NCBI RefSeq assembly: GCF_020682705.1
Contig: NZ_JAGTTN010000010.1
Span: 30,320 to 94,319, forward strand
Source of the DNA: Microbacterium allomyrinae
GTDB taxonomy: Bacteria; Actinomycetota; Actinomycetes; Actinomycetales; Microbacteriaceae
Reading direction: 5' to 3'
Length of the DNA: 64,000 bases
This document shows, in pieces, positions 51,320 to 60,069 of this stretch; positions within the stretch are counted from its first letter, which is position 1; every line of letters starts with the position of its first letter. The notes beneath the pieces are model-generated. The model saw only the letters and a list, made by a program, of their open reading frames with translations. It did not search any database and was not told where the DNA came from. Both the position numbers and the translations under genes were made by a program.

Positions 51320-52342
51320 GTGCTTCGCCTGCTGGGGATCCTCGTGACCGTGCTCTGCGCGATCGCGGCGGCCGTCCTCACCTGGCCGGCATTCTTCCGT
51401 CTCGAGCGCGTCTATCCCGTCGCGCAGATCGTGTCGTTCCGCGGCATCCTGGTGCTCGCATTCGCGGCAGCGCTCGTCTTCACGCTCCTGCTCGCGATCG
51501 CCCGCCCCATCCGCGGCTTCGCGTTGTCGCTCGCCGTCGTCGCTCTCCTCGCCACCGTGGCGAACGCCGCGGTGCTCTCGGTCAGGGGCGGCACCGGCAG
51601 CGAGGCTCTGCCGCCCAAGTCCAGCACGAGCGTGCGAGTGATGACCTGGAACACCGCAGGCCCCGCGACGCCGCCCGAGACGATCGCGAAGATCGCTGTG
51701 GCGATGGATGCCGATATCGTGGCGCTCCCCGAGACCACGATCGAGACCGGCGAGAAGGTCGCGATCGCGATGCGTGATCTCGGGCATCGCATGTGGGCGC
51801 ACCATGCGGAGGATCCGTCCACCGAGTGGGACGCAGGCTCGACCACGCTGCTCATCTCGCCCGATCTCGGCGACTACTCCGTGATCGAATCCTCGCTCGA
51901 CGGGACGAGCAATACCTCGACCGTGCCGAGCGCGGTCGCGATGCCGACCTCGGGCGACGGACCGATCGTCGTCGCGGTGCACGCCGTGGCGCCGCGCCAG
52001 AGCTATATGCAGAACTGGCGAGACGATCTGCAGTGGCTCGCCGACCAGTGCGGCGACGACAACGTCATCATGGCGGGCGACTTCAACGCCACGGTGGACC
52101 ACATGTCGGGACTCGGGCTCGACGGGGCAACGCTCGGGCATTGCACGGACGCTGCGGTCGAGACTGGCAACGGCGCGATCGGCACCTGGTCGGCGACCAT
52201 GCCGGCGCTTCTGGGCGCCCCGATCGACCATGTGATGGCTTCCGGCCACTGGCGTGCCTCGGGATCCCTCGTGCTGCGCTCGCTGGATGCGTCGGGCTCC
52301 GATCACCGCCCGCTGATCGTGCAGTACGAACCGGTGGACTGA
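51320..52342 (+). CDS. Membrane-anchored endonuclease/exonuclease/phosphatase family protein
   Basis: 340 aa. Three hydrophobic segments at residues 3-90 anchor the protein, and the outward-facing C-terminal domain belongs to the EEP superfamily: VMTWNTAG, DADIVALPETTIE, MAGDFNATVDH and GSDHRPLIV contain the metal ligands and the catalytic His/Asp. Homologues may cleave phosphodiesters outside the cell; the exact substrate is unknown. GTG 51320 is set by TAGAGT 7 nt upstream. Divergent from the PHP phosphoesterase gene. Confidence 0.85.
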   Translation: MLRLLGILVTVLCAIAAAVLTWPAFFRLERVYPVAQIVSFRGILVLAFAAALVFTLLLAIARPIRGFALSLAVVALLATVANAAVLSVRGGTGSEALPPKSSTSVRVMTWNTAGPATPPETIAKIAVAMDADIVALPETTIETGEKVAIAMRDLGHRMWAHHAEDPSTEWDAGSTTLLISPDLGDYSVIESSLDGTSNTSTVPSAVAMPTSGDGPIVVAVHAVAPRQSYMQNWRDDLQWLADQCGDDNVIMAGDFNATVDHMSGLGLDGATLGHCTDAAVETGNGAIGTWSATMPALLGAPIDHVMASGHWRASGSLVLRSLDASGSDHRPLIVQYEPVD

Positions 52343-52380
52343 CCCCGTCTCCGCTCGCCGTGCCGTGCGAGACTTGAGAC

Positions 52381-53817
52381 ATGAGCAGCGCAGCCGACGC
52401 CGCGACGGGCACCGCGGGCGACACGATCGCCCCTCCCGCCGCCCAGACCCCCACCACCACGAACCGGCGTCAGCCGTATGGCCAGGGCTTTCTCGACACC
52501 ATCTCCACCGGGTGGGCCGAGCGTACCGAGCCGACACCCGTCGCGATCGCCCAGGCGCCGTTCGCCGCCGCGCGGCGCGACGCGGTTTCCGCCGCGTTCC
52601 CGGGTCGCCGTCTCGTGGTTCCCGCGGGCGAGCTCAAGCAGCGCAGCAACGACACCGACTTCCCGTTCCGCGCTCACTCCGCGTTCTCGCACCTGACCGG
52701 CTGGGCCTCGGACGCCGAGCCGGGCGCGACGCTCGTGTTCGAGCCCCGTGCTCACAGCGGTCACGACGTGACGCTCTATTTCCGCGAGCGTGCCGATCGC
52801 ACCACGAGCGAGTTCTATTCGGATGCCTCGATCGGCGAGTTCTGGATCGGCCCGCGTCCGGCGCTGGAAGGCGTCGCGTCGCAGCTGGGCGTGCAGACGG
52901 CGCACATCGACGACTTCGAATCACGTGACGGCGATCTCGTGCTGGACGAGGACACCGACCTCACGCGCGCGGTCTCAGAGCTGCGGCTCGTGAAGGACGC
53001 CTACGAGATCGATCAGATGAGGCTCGCGGTCGAAGTGACCGCCCGCGGCTTCGACGACATCGTCGCGAACCTGCCTGCGATCGTCGCGCATCCGCGCGGC
53101 GAACGCCTCGTCGAAGGCGTCTTCCACCAGCGGGCTCGCAGCGATGGCAACACCGTCGGATACGACACGATCGCGGCATCCGGCCCGCACGCGTGCTATC
53201 TGCACTGGACGCGCAACGACGGCGCGGTGGTCCCGGGCGATCTCATCCTCGTCGACGCGGGCGCCGAGGTCGACAGCCTGTACACCGCCGACATCACGCG
53301 CACCATTCCCGTGAGCGGGCGGTTCACCGACATCCAGCGCCGCATCTATGAGACGGTCCGCGAGGCGGCGGATGCGGCGTTCGCGGTGGCACGGCCGGGC
53401 ATCACGTTCCGATCGGTCCACGAGGCGGCCATGCAGGTCATCGCGACCCGCGTCGCCGAGTGGGGCCTGCTTCCCGTCACGGCGGCAGAGGCTCTCGACG
53501 CCGAGCGGGGCGGGCATCATCGCCGCTATATGGTGCACGGCACGAGCCACCATCTCGGCATCGACGTGCACGACTGCGCCCAGGCCCGCCGTGACATGTA
53601 CTACGACGGCCTGCTCGAACCGGGCATGGTCTTCACCATCGAGCCCGGCCTCTACTTCCAGATCGACGATGTGACCGTTCCCGAGGAGTACCGCGGAATC
53701 GGCGTGCGCATCGAAGACGACATCCTCATGACCGGGGACGGTCCGGTCAACCTGTCGGCCGGCATCCCGCGCACGGCCGACGAGGTCGAGGCCTGGATCG
53801 CACGGCTCTCGGCCTGA
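52381..53817 (+). CDS. pepP: Xaa-Pro aminopeptidase (M24B)
   Basis: 478 aa dimetal peptidase removing N-terminal residues before proline. An AMP_N domain (to about residue 190, with DTDFPFRAHSAFSHLTGW) precedes the pita-bread fold with metal ligands in LVDAGAEVDSLYTADITRT, HGTSHHLGIDVHD, FTIEPGLYF and GVRIEDDIL. ATG 52381 is preceded by GAGACT at 6 nt, a weak leaderless-type hexamer. The next gene begins 7 nt after the stop, so the two are probably co-transcribed, pairing a peptidase with a gamma-glutamyltransferase-like hydrolase. Confidence 0.92.
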   Translation: MSSAADAATGTAGDTIAPPAAQTPTTTNRRQPYGQGFLDTISTGWAERTEPTPVAIAQAPFAAARRDAVSAAFPGRRLVVPAGELKQRSNDTDFPFRAHSAFSHLTGWASDAEPGATLVFEPRAHSGHDVTLYFRERADRTTSEFYSDASIGEFWIGPRPALEGVASQLGVQTAHIDDFESRDGDLVLDEDTDLTRAVSELRLVKDAYEIDQMRLAVEVTARGFDDIVANLPAIVAHPRGERLVEGVFHQRARSDGNTVGYDTIAASGPHACYLHWTRNDGAVVPGDLILVDAGAEVDSLYTADITRTIPVSGRFTDIQRRIYETVREAADAAFAVARPGITFRSVHEAAMQVIATRVAEWGLLPVTAAEALDAERGGHHRRYMVHGTSHHLGIDVHDCAQARRDMYYDGLLEPGMVFTIEPGLYFQIDDVTVPEEYRGIGVRIEDDILMTGDGPVNLSAGIPRTADEVEAWIARLSA

Positions 53818-53824
53818 CCCGCCC

Positions 53825-55663
53825 GTGCACCCGCCGAACTACACCCCGGCCCCGTCGTTCACGACGCGACCGACGCTGTCGGGCACGTTCGGCATGTCCG
53901 CGTCCACGCATTGGCTCGCGACGGCCACCGCGCAGTCCGTTCTCGAACGCGGCGGGAACGCGTTCGACGCGGCGGTCGCGGCCGCGTTCGTGCTCCATGT
54001 TGTCGAACCTCACCTGAACGGGCCGGGCGGTGATCTCGTCGGCATCTTTCACACGGCGGATGCCGACGCCCCGACGGTGCTGATGGGCCAGGGAGCGGCC
54101 CCGGCCGGAGCCACGATCGAGCACTATCGCGGCCAGGGTCTCGACCTGGTGCCCGGTGCCGGCGCTCTCGCGGCCGCCGTGCCCGGCGCCGTCGATGCGT
54201 GGTTCCTCCTGCTGCGCGATCACGGAACGTGGGAACTCGCCGATGTGCTGTCCTACGCGATCGGATACGCACGCGACGGCCACCCGATCGTCGCCGGTGC
54301 GGCCGCCACGATCGCACGGGTCGCGATGCTCTTCGCCGAGGATTGGACGACATCGGCCGACCTGTGGATGCCGCAGGGCGCGCCGCCCGAGCCCGGCGAC
54401 ATGGTGCAGAACTCCGCCTATGCCGACGTCCTGGACGCTCTCGTCCACGCGTCGTGCACCGTGCGCGATGACGGACCCGTCGGGCGCGGCGCTCGCATCG
54501 ACGCTGCCCGGACGCAGTGGAAGACCGGGATCGTCGCCCATGAAGCGGCCGACTTCCTCGCCCGGCCGCACCGCCATTCCGACGGCGCGCTGCGCCGCGG
54601 CGTAATCACGGCCGATGACTTCGCAGCGTTCACCGCATCCTACGAGGCCGCCGTCACGCGTGACTTCCGGGGGCGCACCATCGCCAAGGCCGGCCCGTGG
54701 ACGCAGGGGCCGGCGCTGCTCCAGACGCTCGCGCTACTCGAGCCGTTGGGCGACGACCTGCTCGACCCGTCACAGGAGGCGGGCGCCCACACCATCCTCG
54801 AGGCGCAGAAGCTCGCACTCGCGGACCGCGATGCGTGGTTCGCAGACGTCGACGTCGATCTCGACGCGCTGCTGTCCGAGGACTACCTCGCCGAACGCCG
54901 CGATCTCATCGGCCCGACCGCCTCCGCCGAGTTCCGGCCCGGCGCAATCGACGGGCGGGCGCCCTTGCGCCCGCCGCTGCGCACCTCCTACCGCGCATCG
55001 TCGCCCGGCACGGGCGAGCCGACCGTCACCAGGACCGGTGAGACGCGCGGCGACACGTGCCACCTCGACGTCATCGATCGCTGGGGCAATATCATCTCAG
55101 CGACGCCATCGGGCGGGTGGCTGCAGTCGTCGCCCGCGATCCCGGCTCTCGGCTTCTGTCTCGGCACTCGCCTGCAGATGACGTGGCTGGAGCCGGGGCA
55201 TCCGTCGTCTCTGGTGCCGGGCCGCCGCCCGCGCACGACCCTCACGCCGACTCTCGTGCTCAAGGACGGAGTGCCCGAGTTCGCAATGGGCTCCCCCGGC
55301 GGCGATCAACAGGACCAGTGGCAGCTGCTGGCTCTCCTGCGGATGATCGTGGGCGGCTACTCGCCGCAGCAGGCGATCGATTCGCCGGCGTTCCACACGA
55401 CGTCGATGCCGGAGTCCTTCTGGCCGCGCACGTGGACGCCCGCCGGAGCGGTTGTCGAGGATCGTCTGGGCGAAGCCGTCATCGACGGACTCGTACGACG
55501 CGGCCATGCGGTGACTAGCGCGGGCGAATGGTCGCTCGGGCGCGTATCGGCCGTGGGACGAGACATCCGTCGCAGCACTTACTCCCCCACTGCGCCGACC
55601 CCGATCCGGCTGTGGGCGGCTGCGAATCCGCGCGGCATGCAGGGCTACGCCGCCGGTCGCTGA
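53825..55663 (+). CDS. Gamma-glutamyltransferase-like Ntn hydrolase
   Basis: 612 aa. HWLATATAQSVLERGGNAFDAAVAAAF at the N-terminus, the autoprocessing Thr in ETRGDTCHLDVID and the GSPGGD oxyanion loop mark the GGT family. The usual Thr-Thr-His at the cleavage site is Thr-Cys-His. No signal peptide is visible, so it probably stays in the cytoplasm, unlike secreted GGT. Members of this superfamily also include cephalosporin acylase-like enzymes, so gamma-glutamyl substrates are likely but not certain. GTG 53825 follows pepP by 7 nt. Confidence 0.85.
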   Translation: MHPPNYTPAPSFTTRPTLSGTFGMSASTHWLATATAQSVLERGGNAFDAAVAAAFVLHVVEPHLNGPGGDLVGIFHTADADAPTVLMGQGAAPAGATIEHYRGQGLDLVPGAGALAAAVPGAVDAWFLLLRDHGTWELADVLSYAIGYARDGHPIVAGAAATIARVAMLFAEDWTTSADLWMPQGAPPEPGDMVQNSAYADVLDALVHASCTVRDDGPVGRGARIDAARTQWKTGIVAHEAADFLARPHRHSDGALRRGVITADDFAAFTASYEAAVTRDFRGRTIAKAGPWTQGPALLQTLALLEPLGDDLLDPSQEAGAHTILEAQKLALADRDAWFADVDVDLDALLSEDYLAERRDLIGPTASAEFRPGAIDGRAPLRPPLRTSYRASSPGTGEPTVTRTGETRGDTCHLDVIDRWGNIISATPSGGWLQSSPAIPALGFCLGTRLQMTWLEPGHPSSLVPGRRPRTTLTPTLVLKDGVPEFAMGSPGGDQQDQWQLLALLRMIVGGYSPQQAIDSPAFHTTSMPESFWPRTWTPAGAVVEDRLGEAVIDGLVRRGHAVTSAGEWSLGRVSAVGRDIRRSTYSPTAPTPIRLWAAANPRGMQGYAAGR

Positions 55664-55691
55664 ACACCCGCGATGCGGCGAGGGCGGCAGC

Positions 55692-56366
55692 CTAGGGCCG
55701 GCGCATCCAGTCCACGACGAGGGGTACGAGGCCGGCGCCGACCTCGTCGGACGGGCGCTTCCGGCCCTTCACCTCGAACGAATGCCCGCCACCTTCGATC
55801 CAGGCGATCTCGGCGATCCGGCAGGAGGCGACGGCCTGCTCGAGCTGCTCGCGGGGGTCGATGAAGGGATCGTTGGAGCCCTCGACGAACAGCTGCCGCT
55901 GCGGGATGTCGGGTAGATGCGCCGCCCGCGCCTTCTCCGGGCTGGCGGGGGGATGCAGCGGATAGCCGAGATAGACCAACCCCGCCGGCTCGATCGCCCC
56001 CTCTGCCGCCGCCATCGACGCCATCCGTCCGCCGTACGATTTGCCGACGGCGAAGGTCGGCGCATCGCCCGCCCGGTCTGCGGCCGACGCCATCACCGCC
56101 CGCCAGGTGGCGGTCGCGTGCGCCGCCGGCCCCGGCATCCGTCGTCCGGCTTCGGAGTACGGAAAGTTGAACCGCAGCGACGCGACTCCCTCACGCGCGA
56201 GCGCGCTCGTGAATCCGACGAGGAACGGGTGCCGGTATCCGGCGCCCGCGCCGTGTGCCACCGCGACGAAAGCCCACGCGTTCGAAGGGTGGATCAGGTC
56301 GGCCGACACCTCGATGGGACCCGCGGGAAGCGCGACCTCGATGCGGATCGGCTCGGCGTCGGTCAT
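55692..56366 (-). CDS. Alpha/beta hydrolase (dienelactone-hydrolase-like)
   Basis: 224 aa. VAVAHGAGAGYRHPF is the oxyanion region, the nucleophile elbow is VGKSYGGRMAS with Ser, an acid in EGSNDPFID and the catalytic His in EGGGHSFE. The fold resembles the KANL3/Tex30 group of small hydrolases. Substrate unknown. It is translated with the preceding stress-protein gene: its start overlaps that stop by 4 nt (ATGA), and no separate promoter was seen. Confidence 0.87.
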   Translation of the reverse strand: MTDAEPIRIEVALPAGPIEVSADLIHPSNAWAFVAVAHGAGAGYRHPFLVGFTSALAREGVASLRFNFPYSEAGRRMPGPAAHATATWRAVMASAADRAGDAPTFAVGKSYGGRMASMAAAEGAIEPAGLVYLGYPLHPPASPEKARAAHLPDIPQRQLFVEGSNDPFIDPREQLEQAVASCRIAEIAWIEGGGHSFEVKGRKRPSDEVGAGLVPLVVDWMRRP

Positions 56367-57034
56367 CGCGCGGTGTCGTCGTCCGAAGCAGGCGCCGACG
56401 ACTCGCCGGCACCGTCGGTCGTGGCCGGCGCCTCCACACGCTCGCCGTACTTCGGCGGTTCCGGGTGCGCGACGGGTGAAGTCGTGGGCACCGGGGGTGC
56501 GGCCGCCGGCGTCTGCGTCGACGGAGCAGGCGCGGCACTCGCGCGCTCGGAGCGGGCAGGAGTCGGCTGGGGTCCGAGCACCTGACGTGCACGCTGCAGG
56601 CTCCCCGACGCGACAGTGACGTCGTAATGGTCGGCGACGACCTGGATCACCGATGCGTAATCGCGGCGCCGCCGAACGAACGAATAGGTGACGATGCTCA
56701 GGAGCATGCCGATCGCGATGCCCACGAACAGCACACCGACGAATGCCTGGATCGGCACGGACGGCGACCCGATGACGAGGATCGCCGAGAACAGCAGCCC
56801 GAGAAGAACTCCGTTGACGGCTCCGGAACGGGCGGCGGATGCATATCCGAGACGACCGGTGATCCGTTCGATCGAACGCAGCCCTTGCCCGACGATCGCG
56901 ATGTCACGCGCGGGCACATCGGCGGCGATCAGCGACGACACGGCCTTCTGCGCGGCCTCGTAGGTCGGGAAGTTCGCCACCATCTGGCCGACCTCGTCAG
57001 AGCCCTGCGGGAATCGGCCACCCATCATGCTCAT
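56363..57034 (-). CDS. General stress protein 17M-like membrane protein
   Basis: 223 aa. The N-terminal region VANFPTYEAAQKAVSSLIAAD, then the GVLLGLLFSAILVIGSPS and AFVGVLFVGIAIGMLLSIVTY transmembrane segments form the DUF/GSP17M-type module. The C-terminus is an Ala/Pro/Ser/Glu-rich disordered tail of about 60 residues. ATG 57034 has GGAGG a little upstream; ATG 57025 or 57022 cannot be excluded. Divergent from the MgtE-N gene. It is co-translated with the hydrolase gene. Confidence 0.8.
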   Translation of the reverse strand: MSMMGGRFPQGSDEVGQMVANFPTYEAAQKAVSSLIAADVPARDIAIVGQGLRSIERITGRLGYASAARSGAVNGVLLGLLFSAILVIGSPSVPIQAFVGVLFVGIAIGMLLSIVTYSFVRRRRDYASVIQVVADHYDVTVASGSLQRARQVLGPQPTPARSERASAAPAPSTQTPAAAPPVPTTSPVAHPEPPKYGERVEAPATTDGAGESSAPASDDDTAR

Positions 57035-57061
57035 CTCCCCATCCTCCCACGGCCCGCGGAC

Positions 57062-57067
57062 TACGCT
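57062..57067 (+). promoter_or_regulatory. Leaderless -10 element for the MgtE-N operon
   Basis: TACGCT with 7 nt to the GTG at 57075. Confidence 0.5.
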
Positions 57068-57074
57068 GGGACGT

Positions 57075-58349
57075 GTGAGCACGCAGAGGGTTTTCGTCGC
57101 GCGCCTGTCCGGGTGCTCGGTCTTCGATCCCGCCGGCGACCGTCTCGGCAAGGTCCGCGACGTCGTCGTCATCTATCGAAAAGACGATCCTCCGCGCGTC
57201 ATCGGCCTGGTCATCGAGATCCCCGGCCGCCGCCATGTCTTCGTCTCCATCGGGCGGGTCACCTCGATCGCGACCGGCCAGGTCATCACGACCGGTCTCA
57301 TCAACGTGCGACGTTTCCAGCAACGCGGCGGCGAAGTGCGCGTGATGGCCGAGATGCTCGGCCGCAAGGTGTATCTGAGCGACGGATCGGGCGAAGCGAT
57401 CATCGAAGACGTCGCCATCGAGCGCAATCGGCTGGGTGAGTGGGATGTCGGCCAGCTGTTCCTCCGGCGCCCCCGCACGAGCGCGTCGCCCTTCGCGAAG
57501 GGGCCGACCACGTTCGCGAACTGGGAGGACGTGCGCGAGCAGCAGAACCCCGGCGAGGCCCAATCCGCCGAGCAGCTCGTCGCGACCTACTCCGATCTGA
57601 AGCCCGCCGACCTCGCGAACACGCTGCTGGACCTTCCCGAGGATCGTCTGATCGAGGTGGCCGAAGAGCTTCCCGATGACCGGCTCGCCGATGCGCTGGA
57701 AGAGATGCCCGAAGAGGAGCAGGTGCACATCCTCGAGGCACTCGGCGATGAGCGCGCCGCCGACATCCTCGATGCGATGGAACCCGACGACGCCGCCGAC
57801 CTGCTCGGCCAGATGCCCGAGAAGCGCTCCGAAGAACTGCTCGAGCTGATGGAGCCCGAAGAGGCGGAGGATGTGCGCGCGCTCCTCAAGTACGGCCCCG
57901 ATACCGCGGGCGGCCTGATGACGAGCGAGCCGATCGTGCTCTCCGCCGACGCGACCGTCGCAGAGGCGCTGGCCCTCATCCGTCGCCACGAGCTGCATCC
58001 GGCACTCGCCGCGGCGGTCTTCATCACGCTCCCGCCGTATGAGACGCCGACCGGGCGACTTCTGGGCACCGTGCATTTCCAGCGGATGCTCCGCTATCCC
58101 CCGCACGAGCGACTCGGTGCGATCATCGACGACACCCTCGACCCCGTACCCGCCGCCGCCTCCGCTGCCGAGGTGGCACGCCTGCTCGCGAGCTACAACC
58201 TCGTCTCGGTTCCGGTGGTCGATCAGGCCCGGCGCCTGGTCGGCGCCGTCAGCGTCGACGATGTGCTCGACTATCTGCTGCCCGACGACTGGCGTTCGCA
58301 TGAAGGACACTCCGAATCGTCCGCGGCAGCGGCGGGAGCCGGCCGATGA
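57075..58349 (+). CDS. MgtE-N/CBS protein with PRC-barrel domain, lacking transmembrane part
   Basis: 424 aa soluble protein. Residues 1-150 resemble PRC-barrel beta domains (VFDPAGDRLGKVRDVVVIYR, GLVIEIPGRRHVFVSIGRV). Residues 165-290 are the MgtE N-terminal superhelix with repeated DLPEDRLIEVAEELPDD-type helices, and the end carries two CBS domains (PDTAGGLMTSEPIVL and YNLVSVPVVDQARRLVGAV). MgtE normally adds five transmembrane helices that form the Mg channel, and these are absent here. GTG 57075 is leaderless by TACGCT. Its stop overlaps the DUF1003 gene (ATGA). Confidence 0.85.
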   Translation: MSTQRVFVARLSGCSVFDPAGDRLGKVRDVVVIYRKDDPPRVIGLVIEIPGRRHVFVSIGRVTSIATGQVITTGLINVRRFQQRGGEVRVMAEMLGRKVYLSDGSGEAIIEDVAIERNRLGEWDVGQLFLRRPRTSASPFAKGPTTFANWEDVREQQNPGEAQSAEQLVATYSDLKPADLANTLLDLPEDRLIEVAEELPDDRLADALEEMPEEEQVHILEALGDERAADILDAMEPDDAADLLGQMPEKRSEELLELMEPEEAEDVRALLKYGPDTAGGLMTSEPIVLSADATVAEALALIRRHELHPALAAAVFITLPPYETPTGRLLGTVHFQRMLRYPPHERLGAIIDDTLDPVPAAASAAEVARLLASYNLVSVPVVDQARRLVGAVSVDDVLDYLLPDDWRSHEGHSESSAAAAGAGR

Positions 58350-58876
58350 TGGCGCGCGCGACGAAGGTCCCCGCACTCGACGCTCCTCGCGGGCGCGGAG
58401 GCATGCTCCAGCGGTCGCCTCAGCCCTCCCGTGACCGCTTCGGCCGCTTCTCCGAGTCCTTCGCGCGCGGAATGGGCACGTCGGGGTTCCTCGTCGGCAT
58501 GACGATCTTCGTGCTGGCGTGGCTGAGCTGGAACATCTGGATGCCGCCCGAGCTCCAGTTCGACCCCGCCGCGACGAACTTCACGCTGCTGACGCTCATC
58601 CTGTCGCTGCAGGCGTCGTATGCCGCGCCTCTCATCCTGTTGGCGCAGAACCGTCAGGATGACCGCGACCGCGTCCAGATCGAGCAGGATCGCCAGCGCG
58701 CGGAGCGCAACCTCGCCGACACCGAGTACCTCGCGCGCGAAGTCGTCGCCCTGCGGATGGCCGTCACCGACTTCTCCTCCGAGGTCGTCACCCGCGACAT
58801 CCTCCGCGCCGAGCTGCGGGTCCTGCTCGAGAAGCTCGACGCTCGAATGGACGACGATGAGGGCACCGCTCGATGA
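58346..58876 (+). CDS. DUF1003 membrane protein
   Basis: 176 aa. RFGRFSESFARGMGTSGFLVGM leads to two hydrophobic segments, TIFVLAWLSWNIWM and LTLILSLQASYAAPLILLAQN, then a charged, probably coiled-coil C-terminus (NRQDDRDRVQIEQDRQRAE). This is DUF1003, of unknown function, often found near MgtE-N/CBS genes. The ATG overlaps the MgtE-N stop and its own stop overlaps the mrp start (ATGA), so all three are translated as one unit. It might be the membrane partner of the soluble MgtE-N protein. Confidence 0.83.
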   Translation: MMARATKVPALDAPRGRGGMLQRSPQPSRDRFGRFSESFARGMGTSGFLVGMTIFVLAWLSWNIWMPPELQFDPAATNFTLLTLILSLQASYAAPLILLAQNRQDDRDRVQIEQDRQRAERNLADTEYLAREVVALRMAVTDFSSEVVTRDILRAELRVLLEKLDARMDDDEGTAR

Positions 58877-60036
58877 CGGAGGTCGCCGCCGAGCTCATTG
58901 TCGAAGGCGTCCGCCGCGCAGTCGGGGCCGTCACCGATCCCGAACTGCGTCGCCCGATCGGCGAACTCGACATGGTGCGCGAGATCTCGGTCGTGGGTGA
59001 GGTCGCGCATGTCGCGATCGCCCTGACCATCGTGGGCTGTCCGGCCGCGCAACGCATCGCGTCGGACGTGCGGGCGGCCGCGGCGTCGGTTTCGGGTATC
59101 GCGGAGGTCGCACTGGAAGTGGGGGTGATGTCGCCGCAGGAGCGGCAGGCGCTCACCGAACGGTTGCGCGGCGGGAAGACGCGTGAGATGCCGTTCGGGC
59201 CGGGCACCCTCACCCGCGTGATCGCGGTCACGAGCGGCAAGGGCGGGGTGGGCAAGTCGACGCTCACCGCCAATCTCGCTGTTGCGCTCGCGGCGCAGGG
59301 ACTCTCGGTCGGGCTGGTCGATGCCGACGTCCACGGCTTCTCGATTCCCGGACAGCTGGGGTTGGTGGCGCCCGACGGGTCCGTCCCGCAGCCCACGCGC
59401 ATCGACGATCTGATGCTGCCGCCGATCGCGCACGGCGTGAAGGTGATCTCGATCGGGATGTTCCTGCGCCGGACGGGCGGAGAAGGCCCGCTCGGCGCGG
59501 TCGCCTGGCGTGGACCGATGCTCCACCGCACCGTGCAGCAGTTCCTCACCGACGTCTACTTCGGCGATCTGGATGTGCTGCTCCTGGACATGCCGCCCGG
59601 AACCGGCGACATCGCGATCTCGGTCGGGCAGCTGCTCCCGAACGCGGACGTCCTCGTCGTCACGACACCGCAGACCGCGGCATCCGACGTCGCCGTGCGC
59701 AGCGGCCTGGTGGCGCGTCAGACCGGCCAGCGCGTCATCGGCGTCATCGAGAACATGTCAGCGATGACACTTCCCGACGGCAGCACGCTCGACCTCTTCG
59801 GCTCCGGCGGTGGTACGGCGGTCGCCGCAGCGCTGTCGACCGCCGACGATGCCGTTCCCGTCCTCGCGTCGGTGCCGCTCAGCCCCACGCTGCGGGAGGA
59901 TTCGGATGCCGGGATCCCCGCCGTCATCGCCCACCCCGAGGACGCCGCCTCACAGGCCATCTCGAAGGTCGCCGGTGCGCTCGCGGCAGAGCCCAGAGGG
60001 CTGGCGGGACGCCCGCTGCCCTTCCGCCCTCGCTGA
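58873..60036 (+). CDS. mrp: Mrp/ApbC iron-sulfur cluster carrier-like ATPase
   Basis: 387 aa P-loop NTPase with an N-terminal MIP18 domain (VGAVTDPELRRPIGELDMV). The deviant Walker A VTSGKGGVGKSTLTANL, DADVHGFSIPGQLG and LDMPPGTGDIAISV are diagnostic. The usual C-terminal Cys-x-x-Cys iron-sulfur ligands are absent: the equivalent region reads ENMSAMTLPDGSTLDLFG. The same loss is familiar in actinobacterial Mrp proteins, so an Fe-S role is uncertain. It ends the three-gene operon with a 4-nt overlap to DUF1003. Confidence 0.9.
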   Translation: MTEVAAELIVEGVRRAVGAVTDPELRRPIGELDMVREISVVGEVAHVAIALTIVGCPAAQRIASDVRAAAASVSGIAEVALEVGVMSPQERQALTERLRGGKTREMPFGPGTLTRVIAVTSGKGGVGKSTLTANLAVALAAQGLSVGLVDADVHGFSIPGQLGLVAPDGSVPQPTRIDDLMLPPIAHGVKVISIGMFLRRTGGEGPLGAVAWRGPMLHRTVQQFLTDVYFGDLDVLLLDMPPGTGDIAISVGQLLPNADVLVVTTPQTAASDVAVRSGLVARQTGQRVIGVIENMSAMTLPDGSTLDLFGSGGGTAVAAALSTADDAVPVLASVPLSPTLREDSDAGIPAVIAHPEDAASQAISKVAGALAAEPRGLAGRPLPFRPR

Positions 60037-60069
60037 CCTCCGCGCGGTCGCCGGAAGTGACCGAAAGCG

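Noticed and set aside
50312..52537. Longer form of the PHP gene extending over the EEP gene
   Set aside because: The PHP domain starts at 51175 with a leaderless hexamer; the upstream part is antisense to the EEP-family gene.
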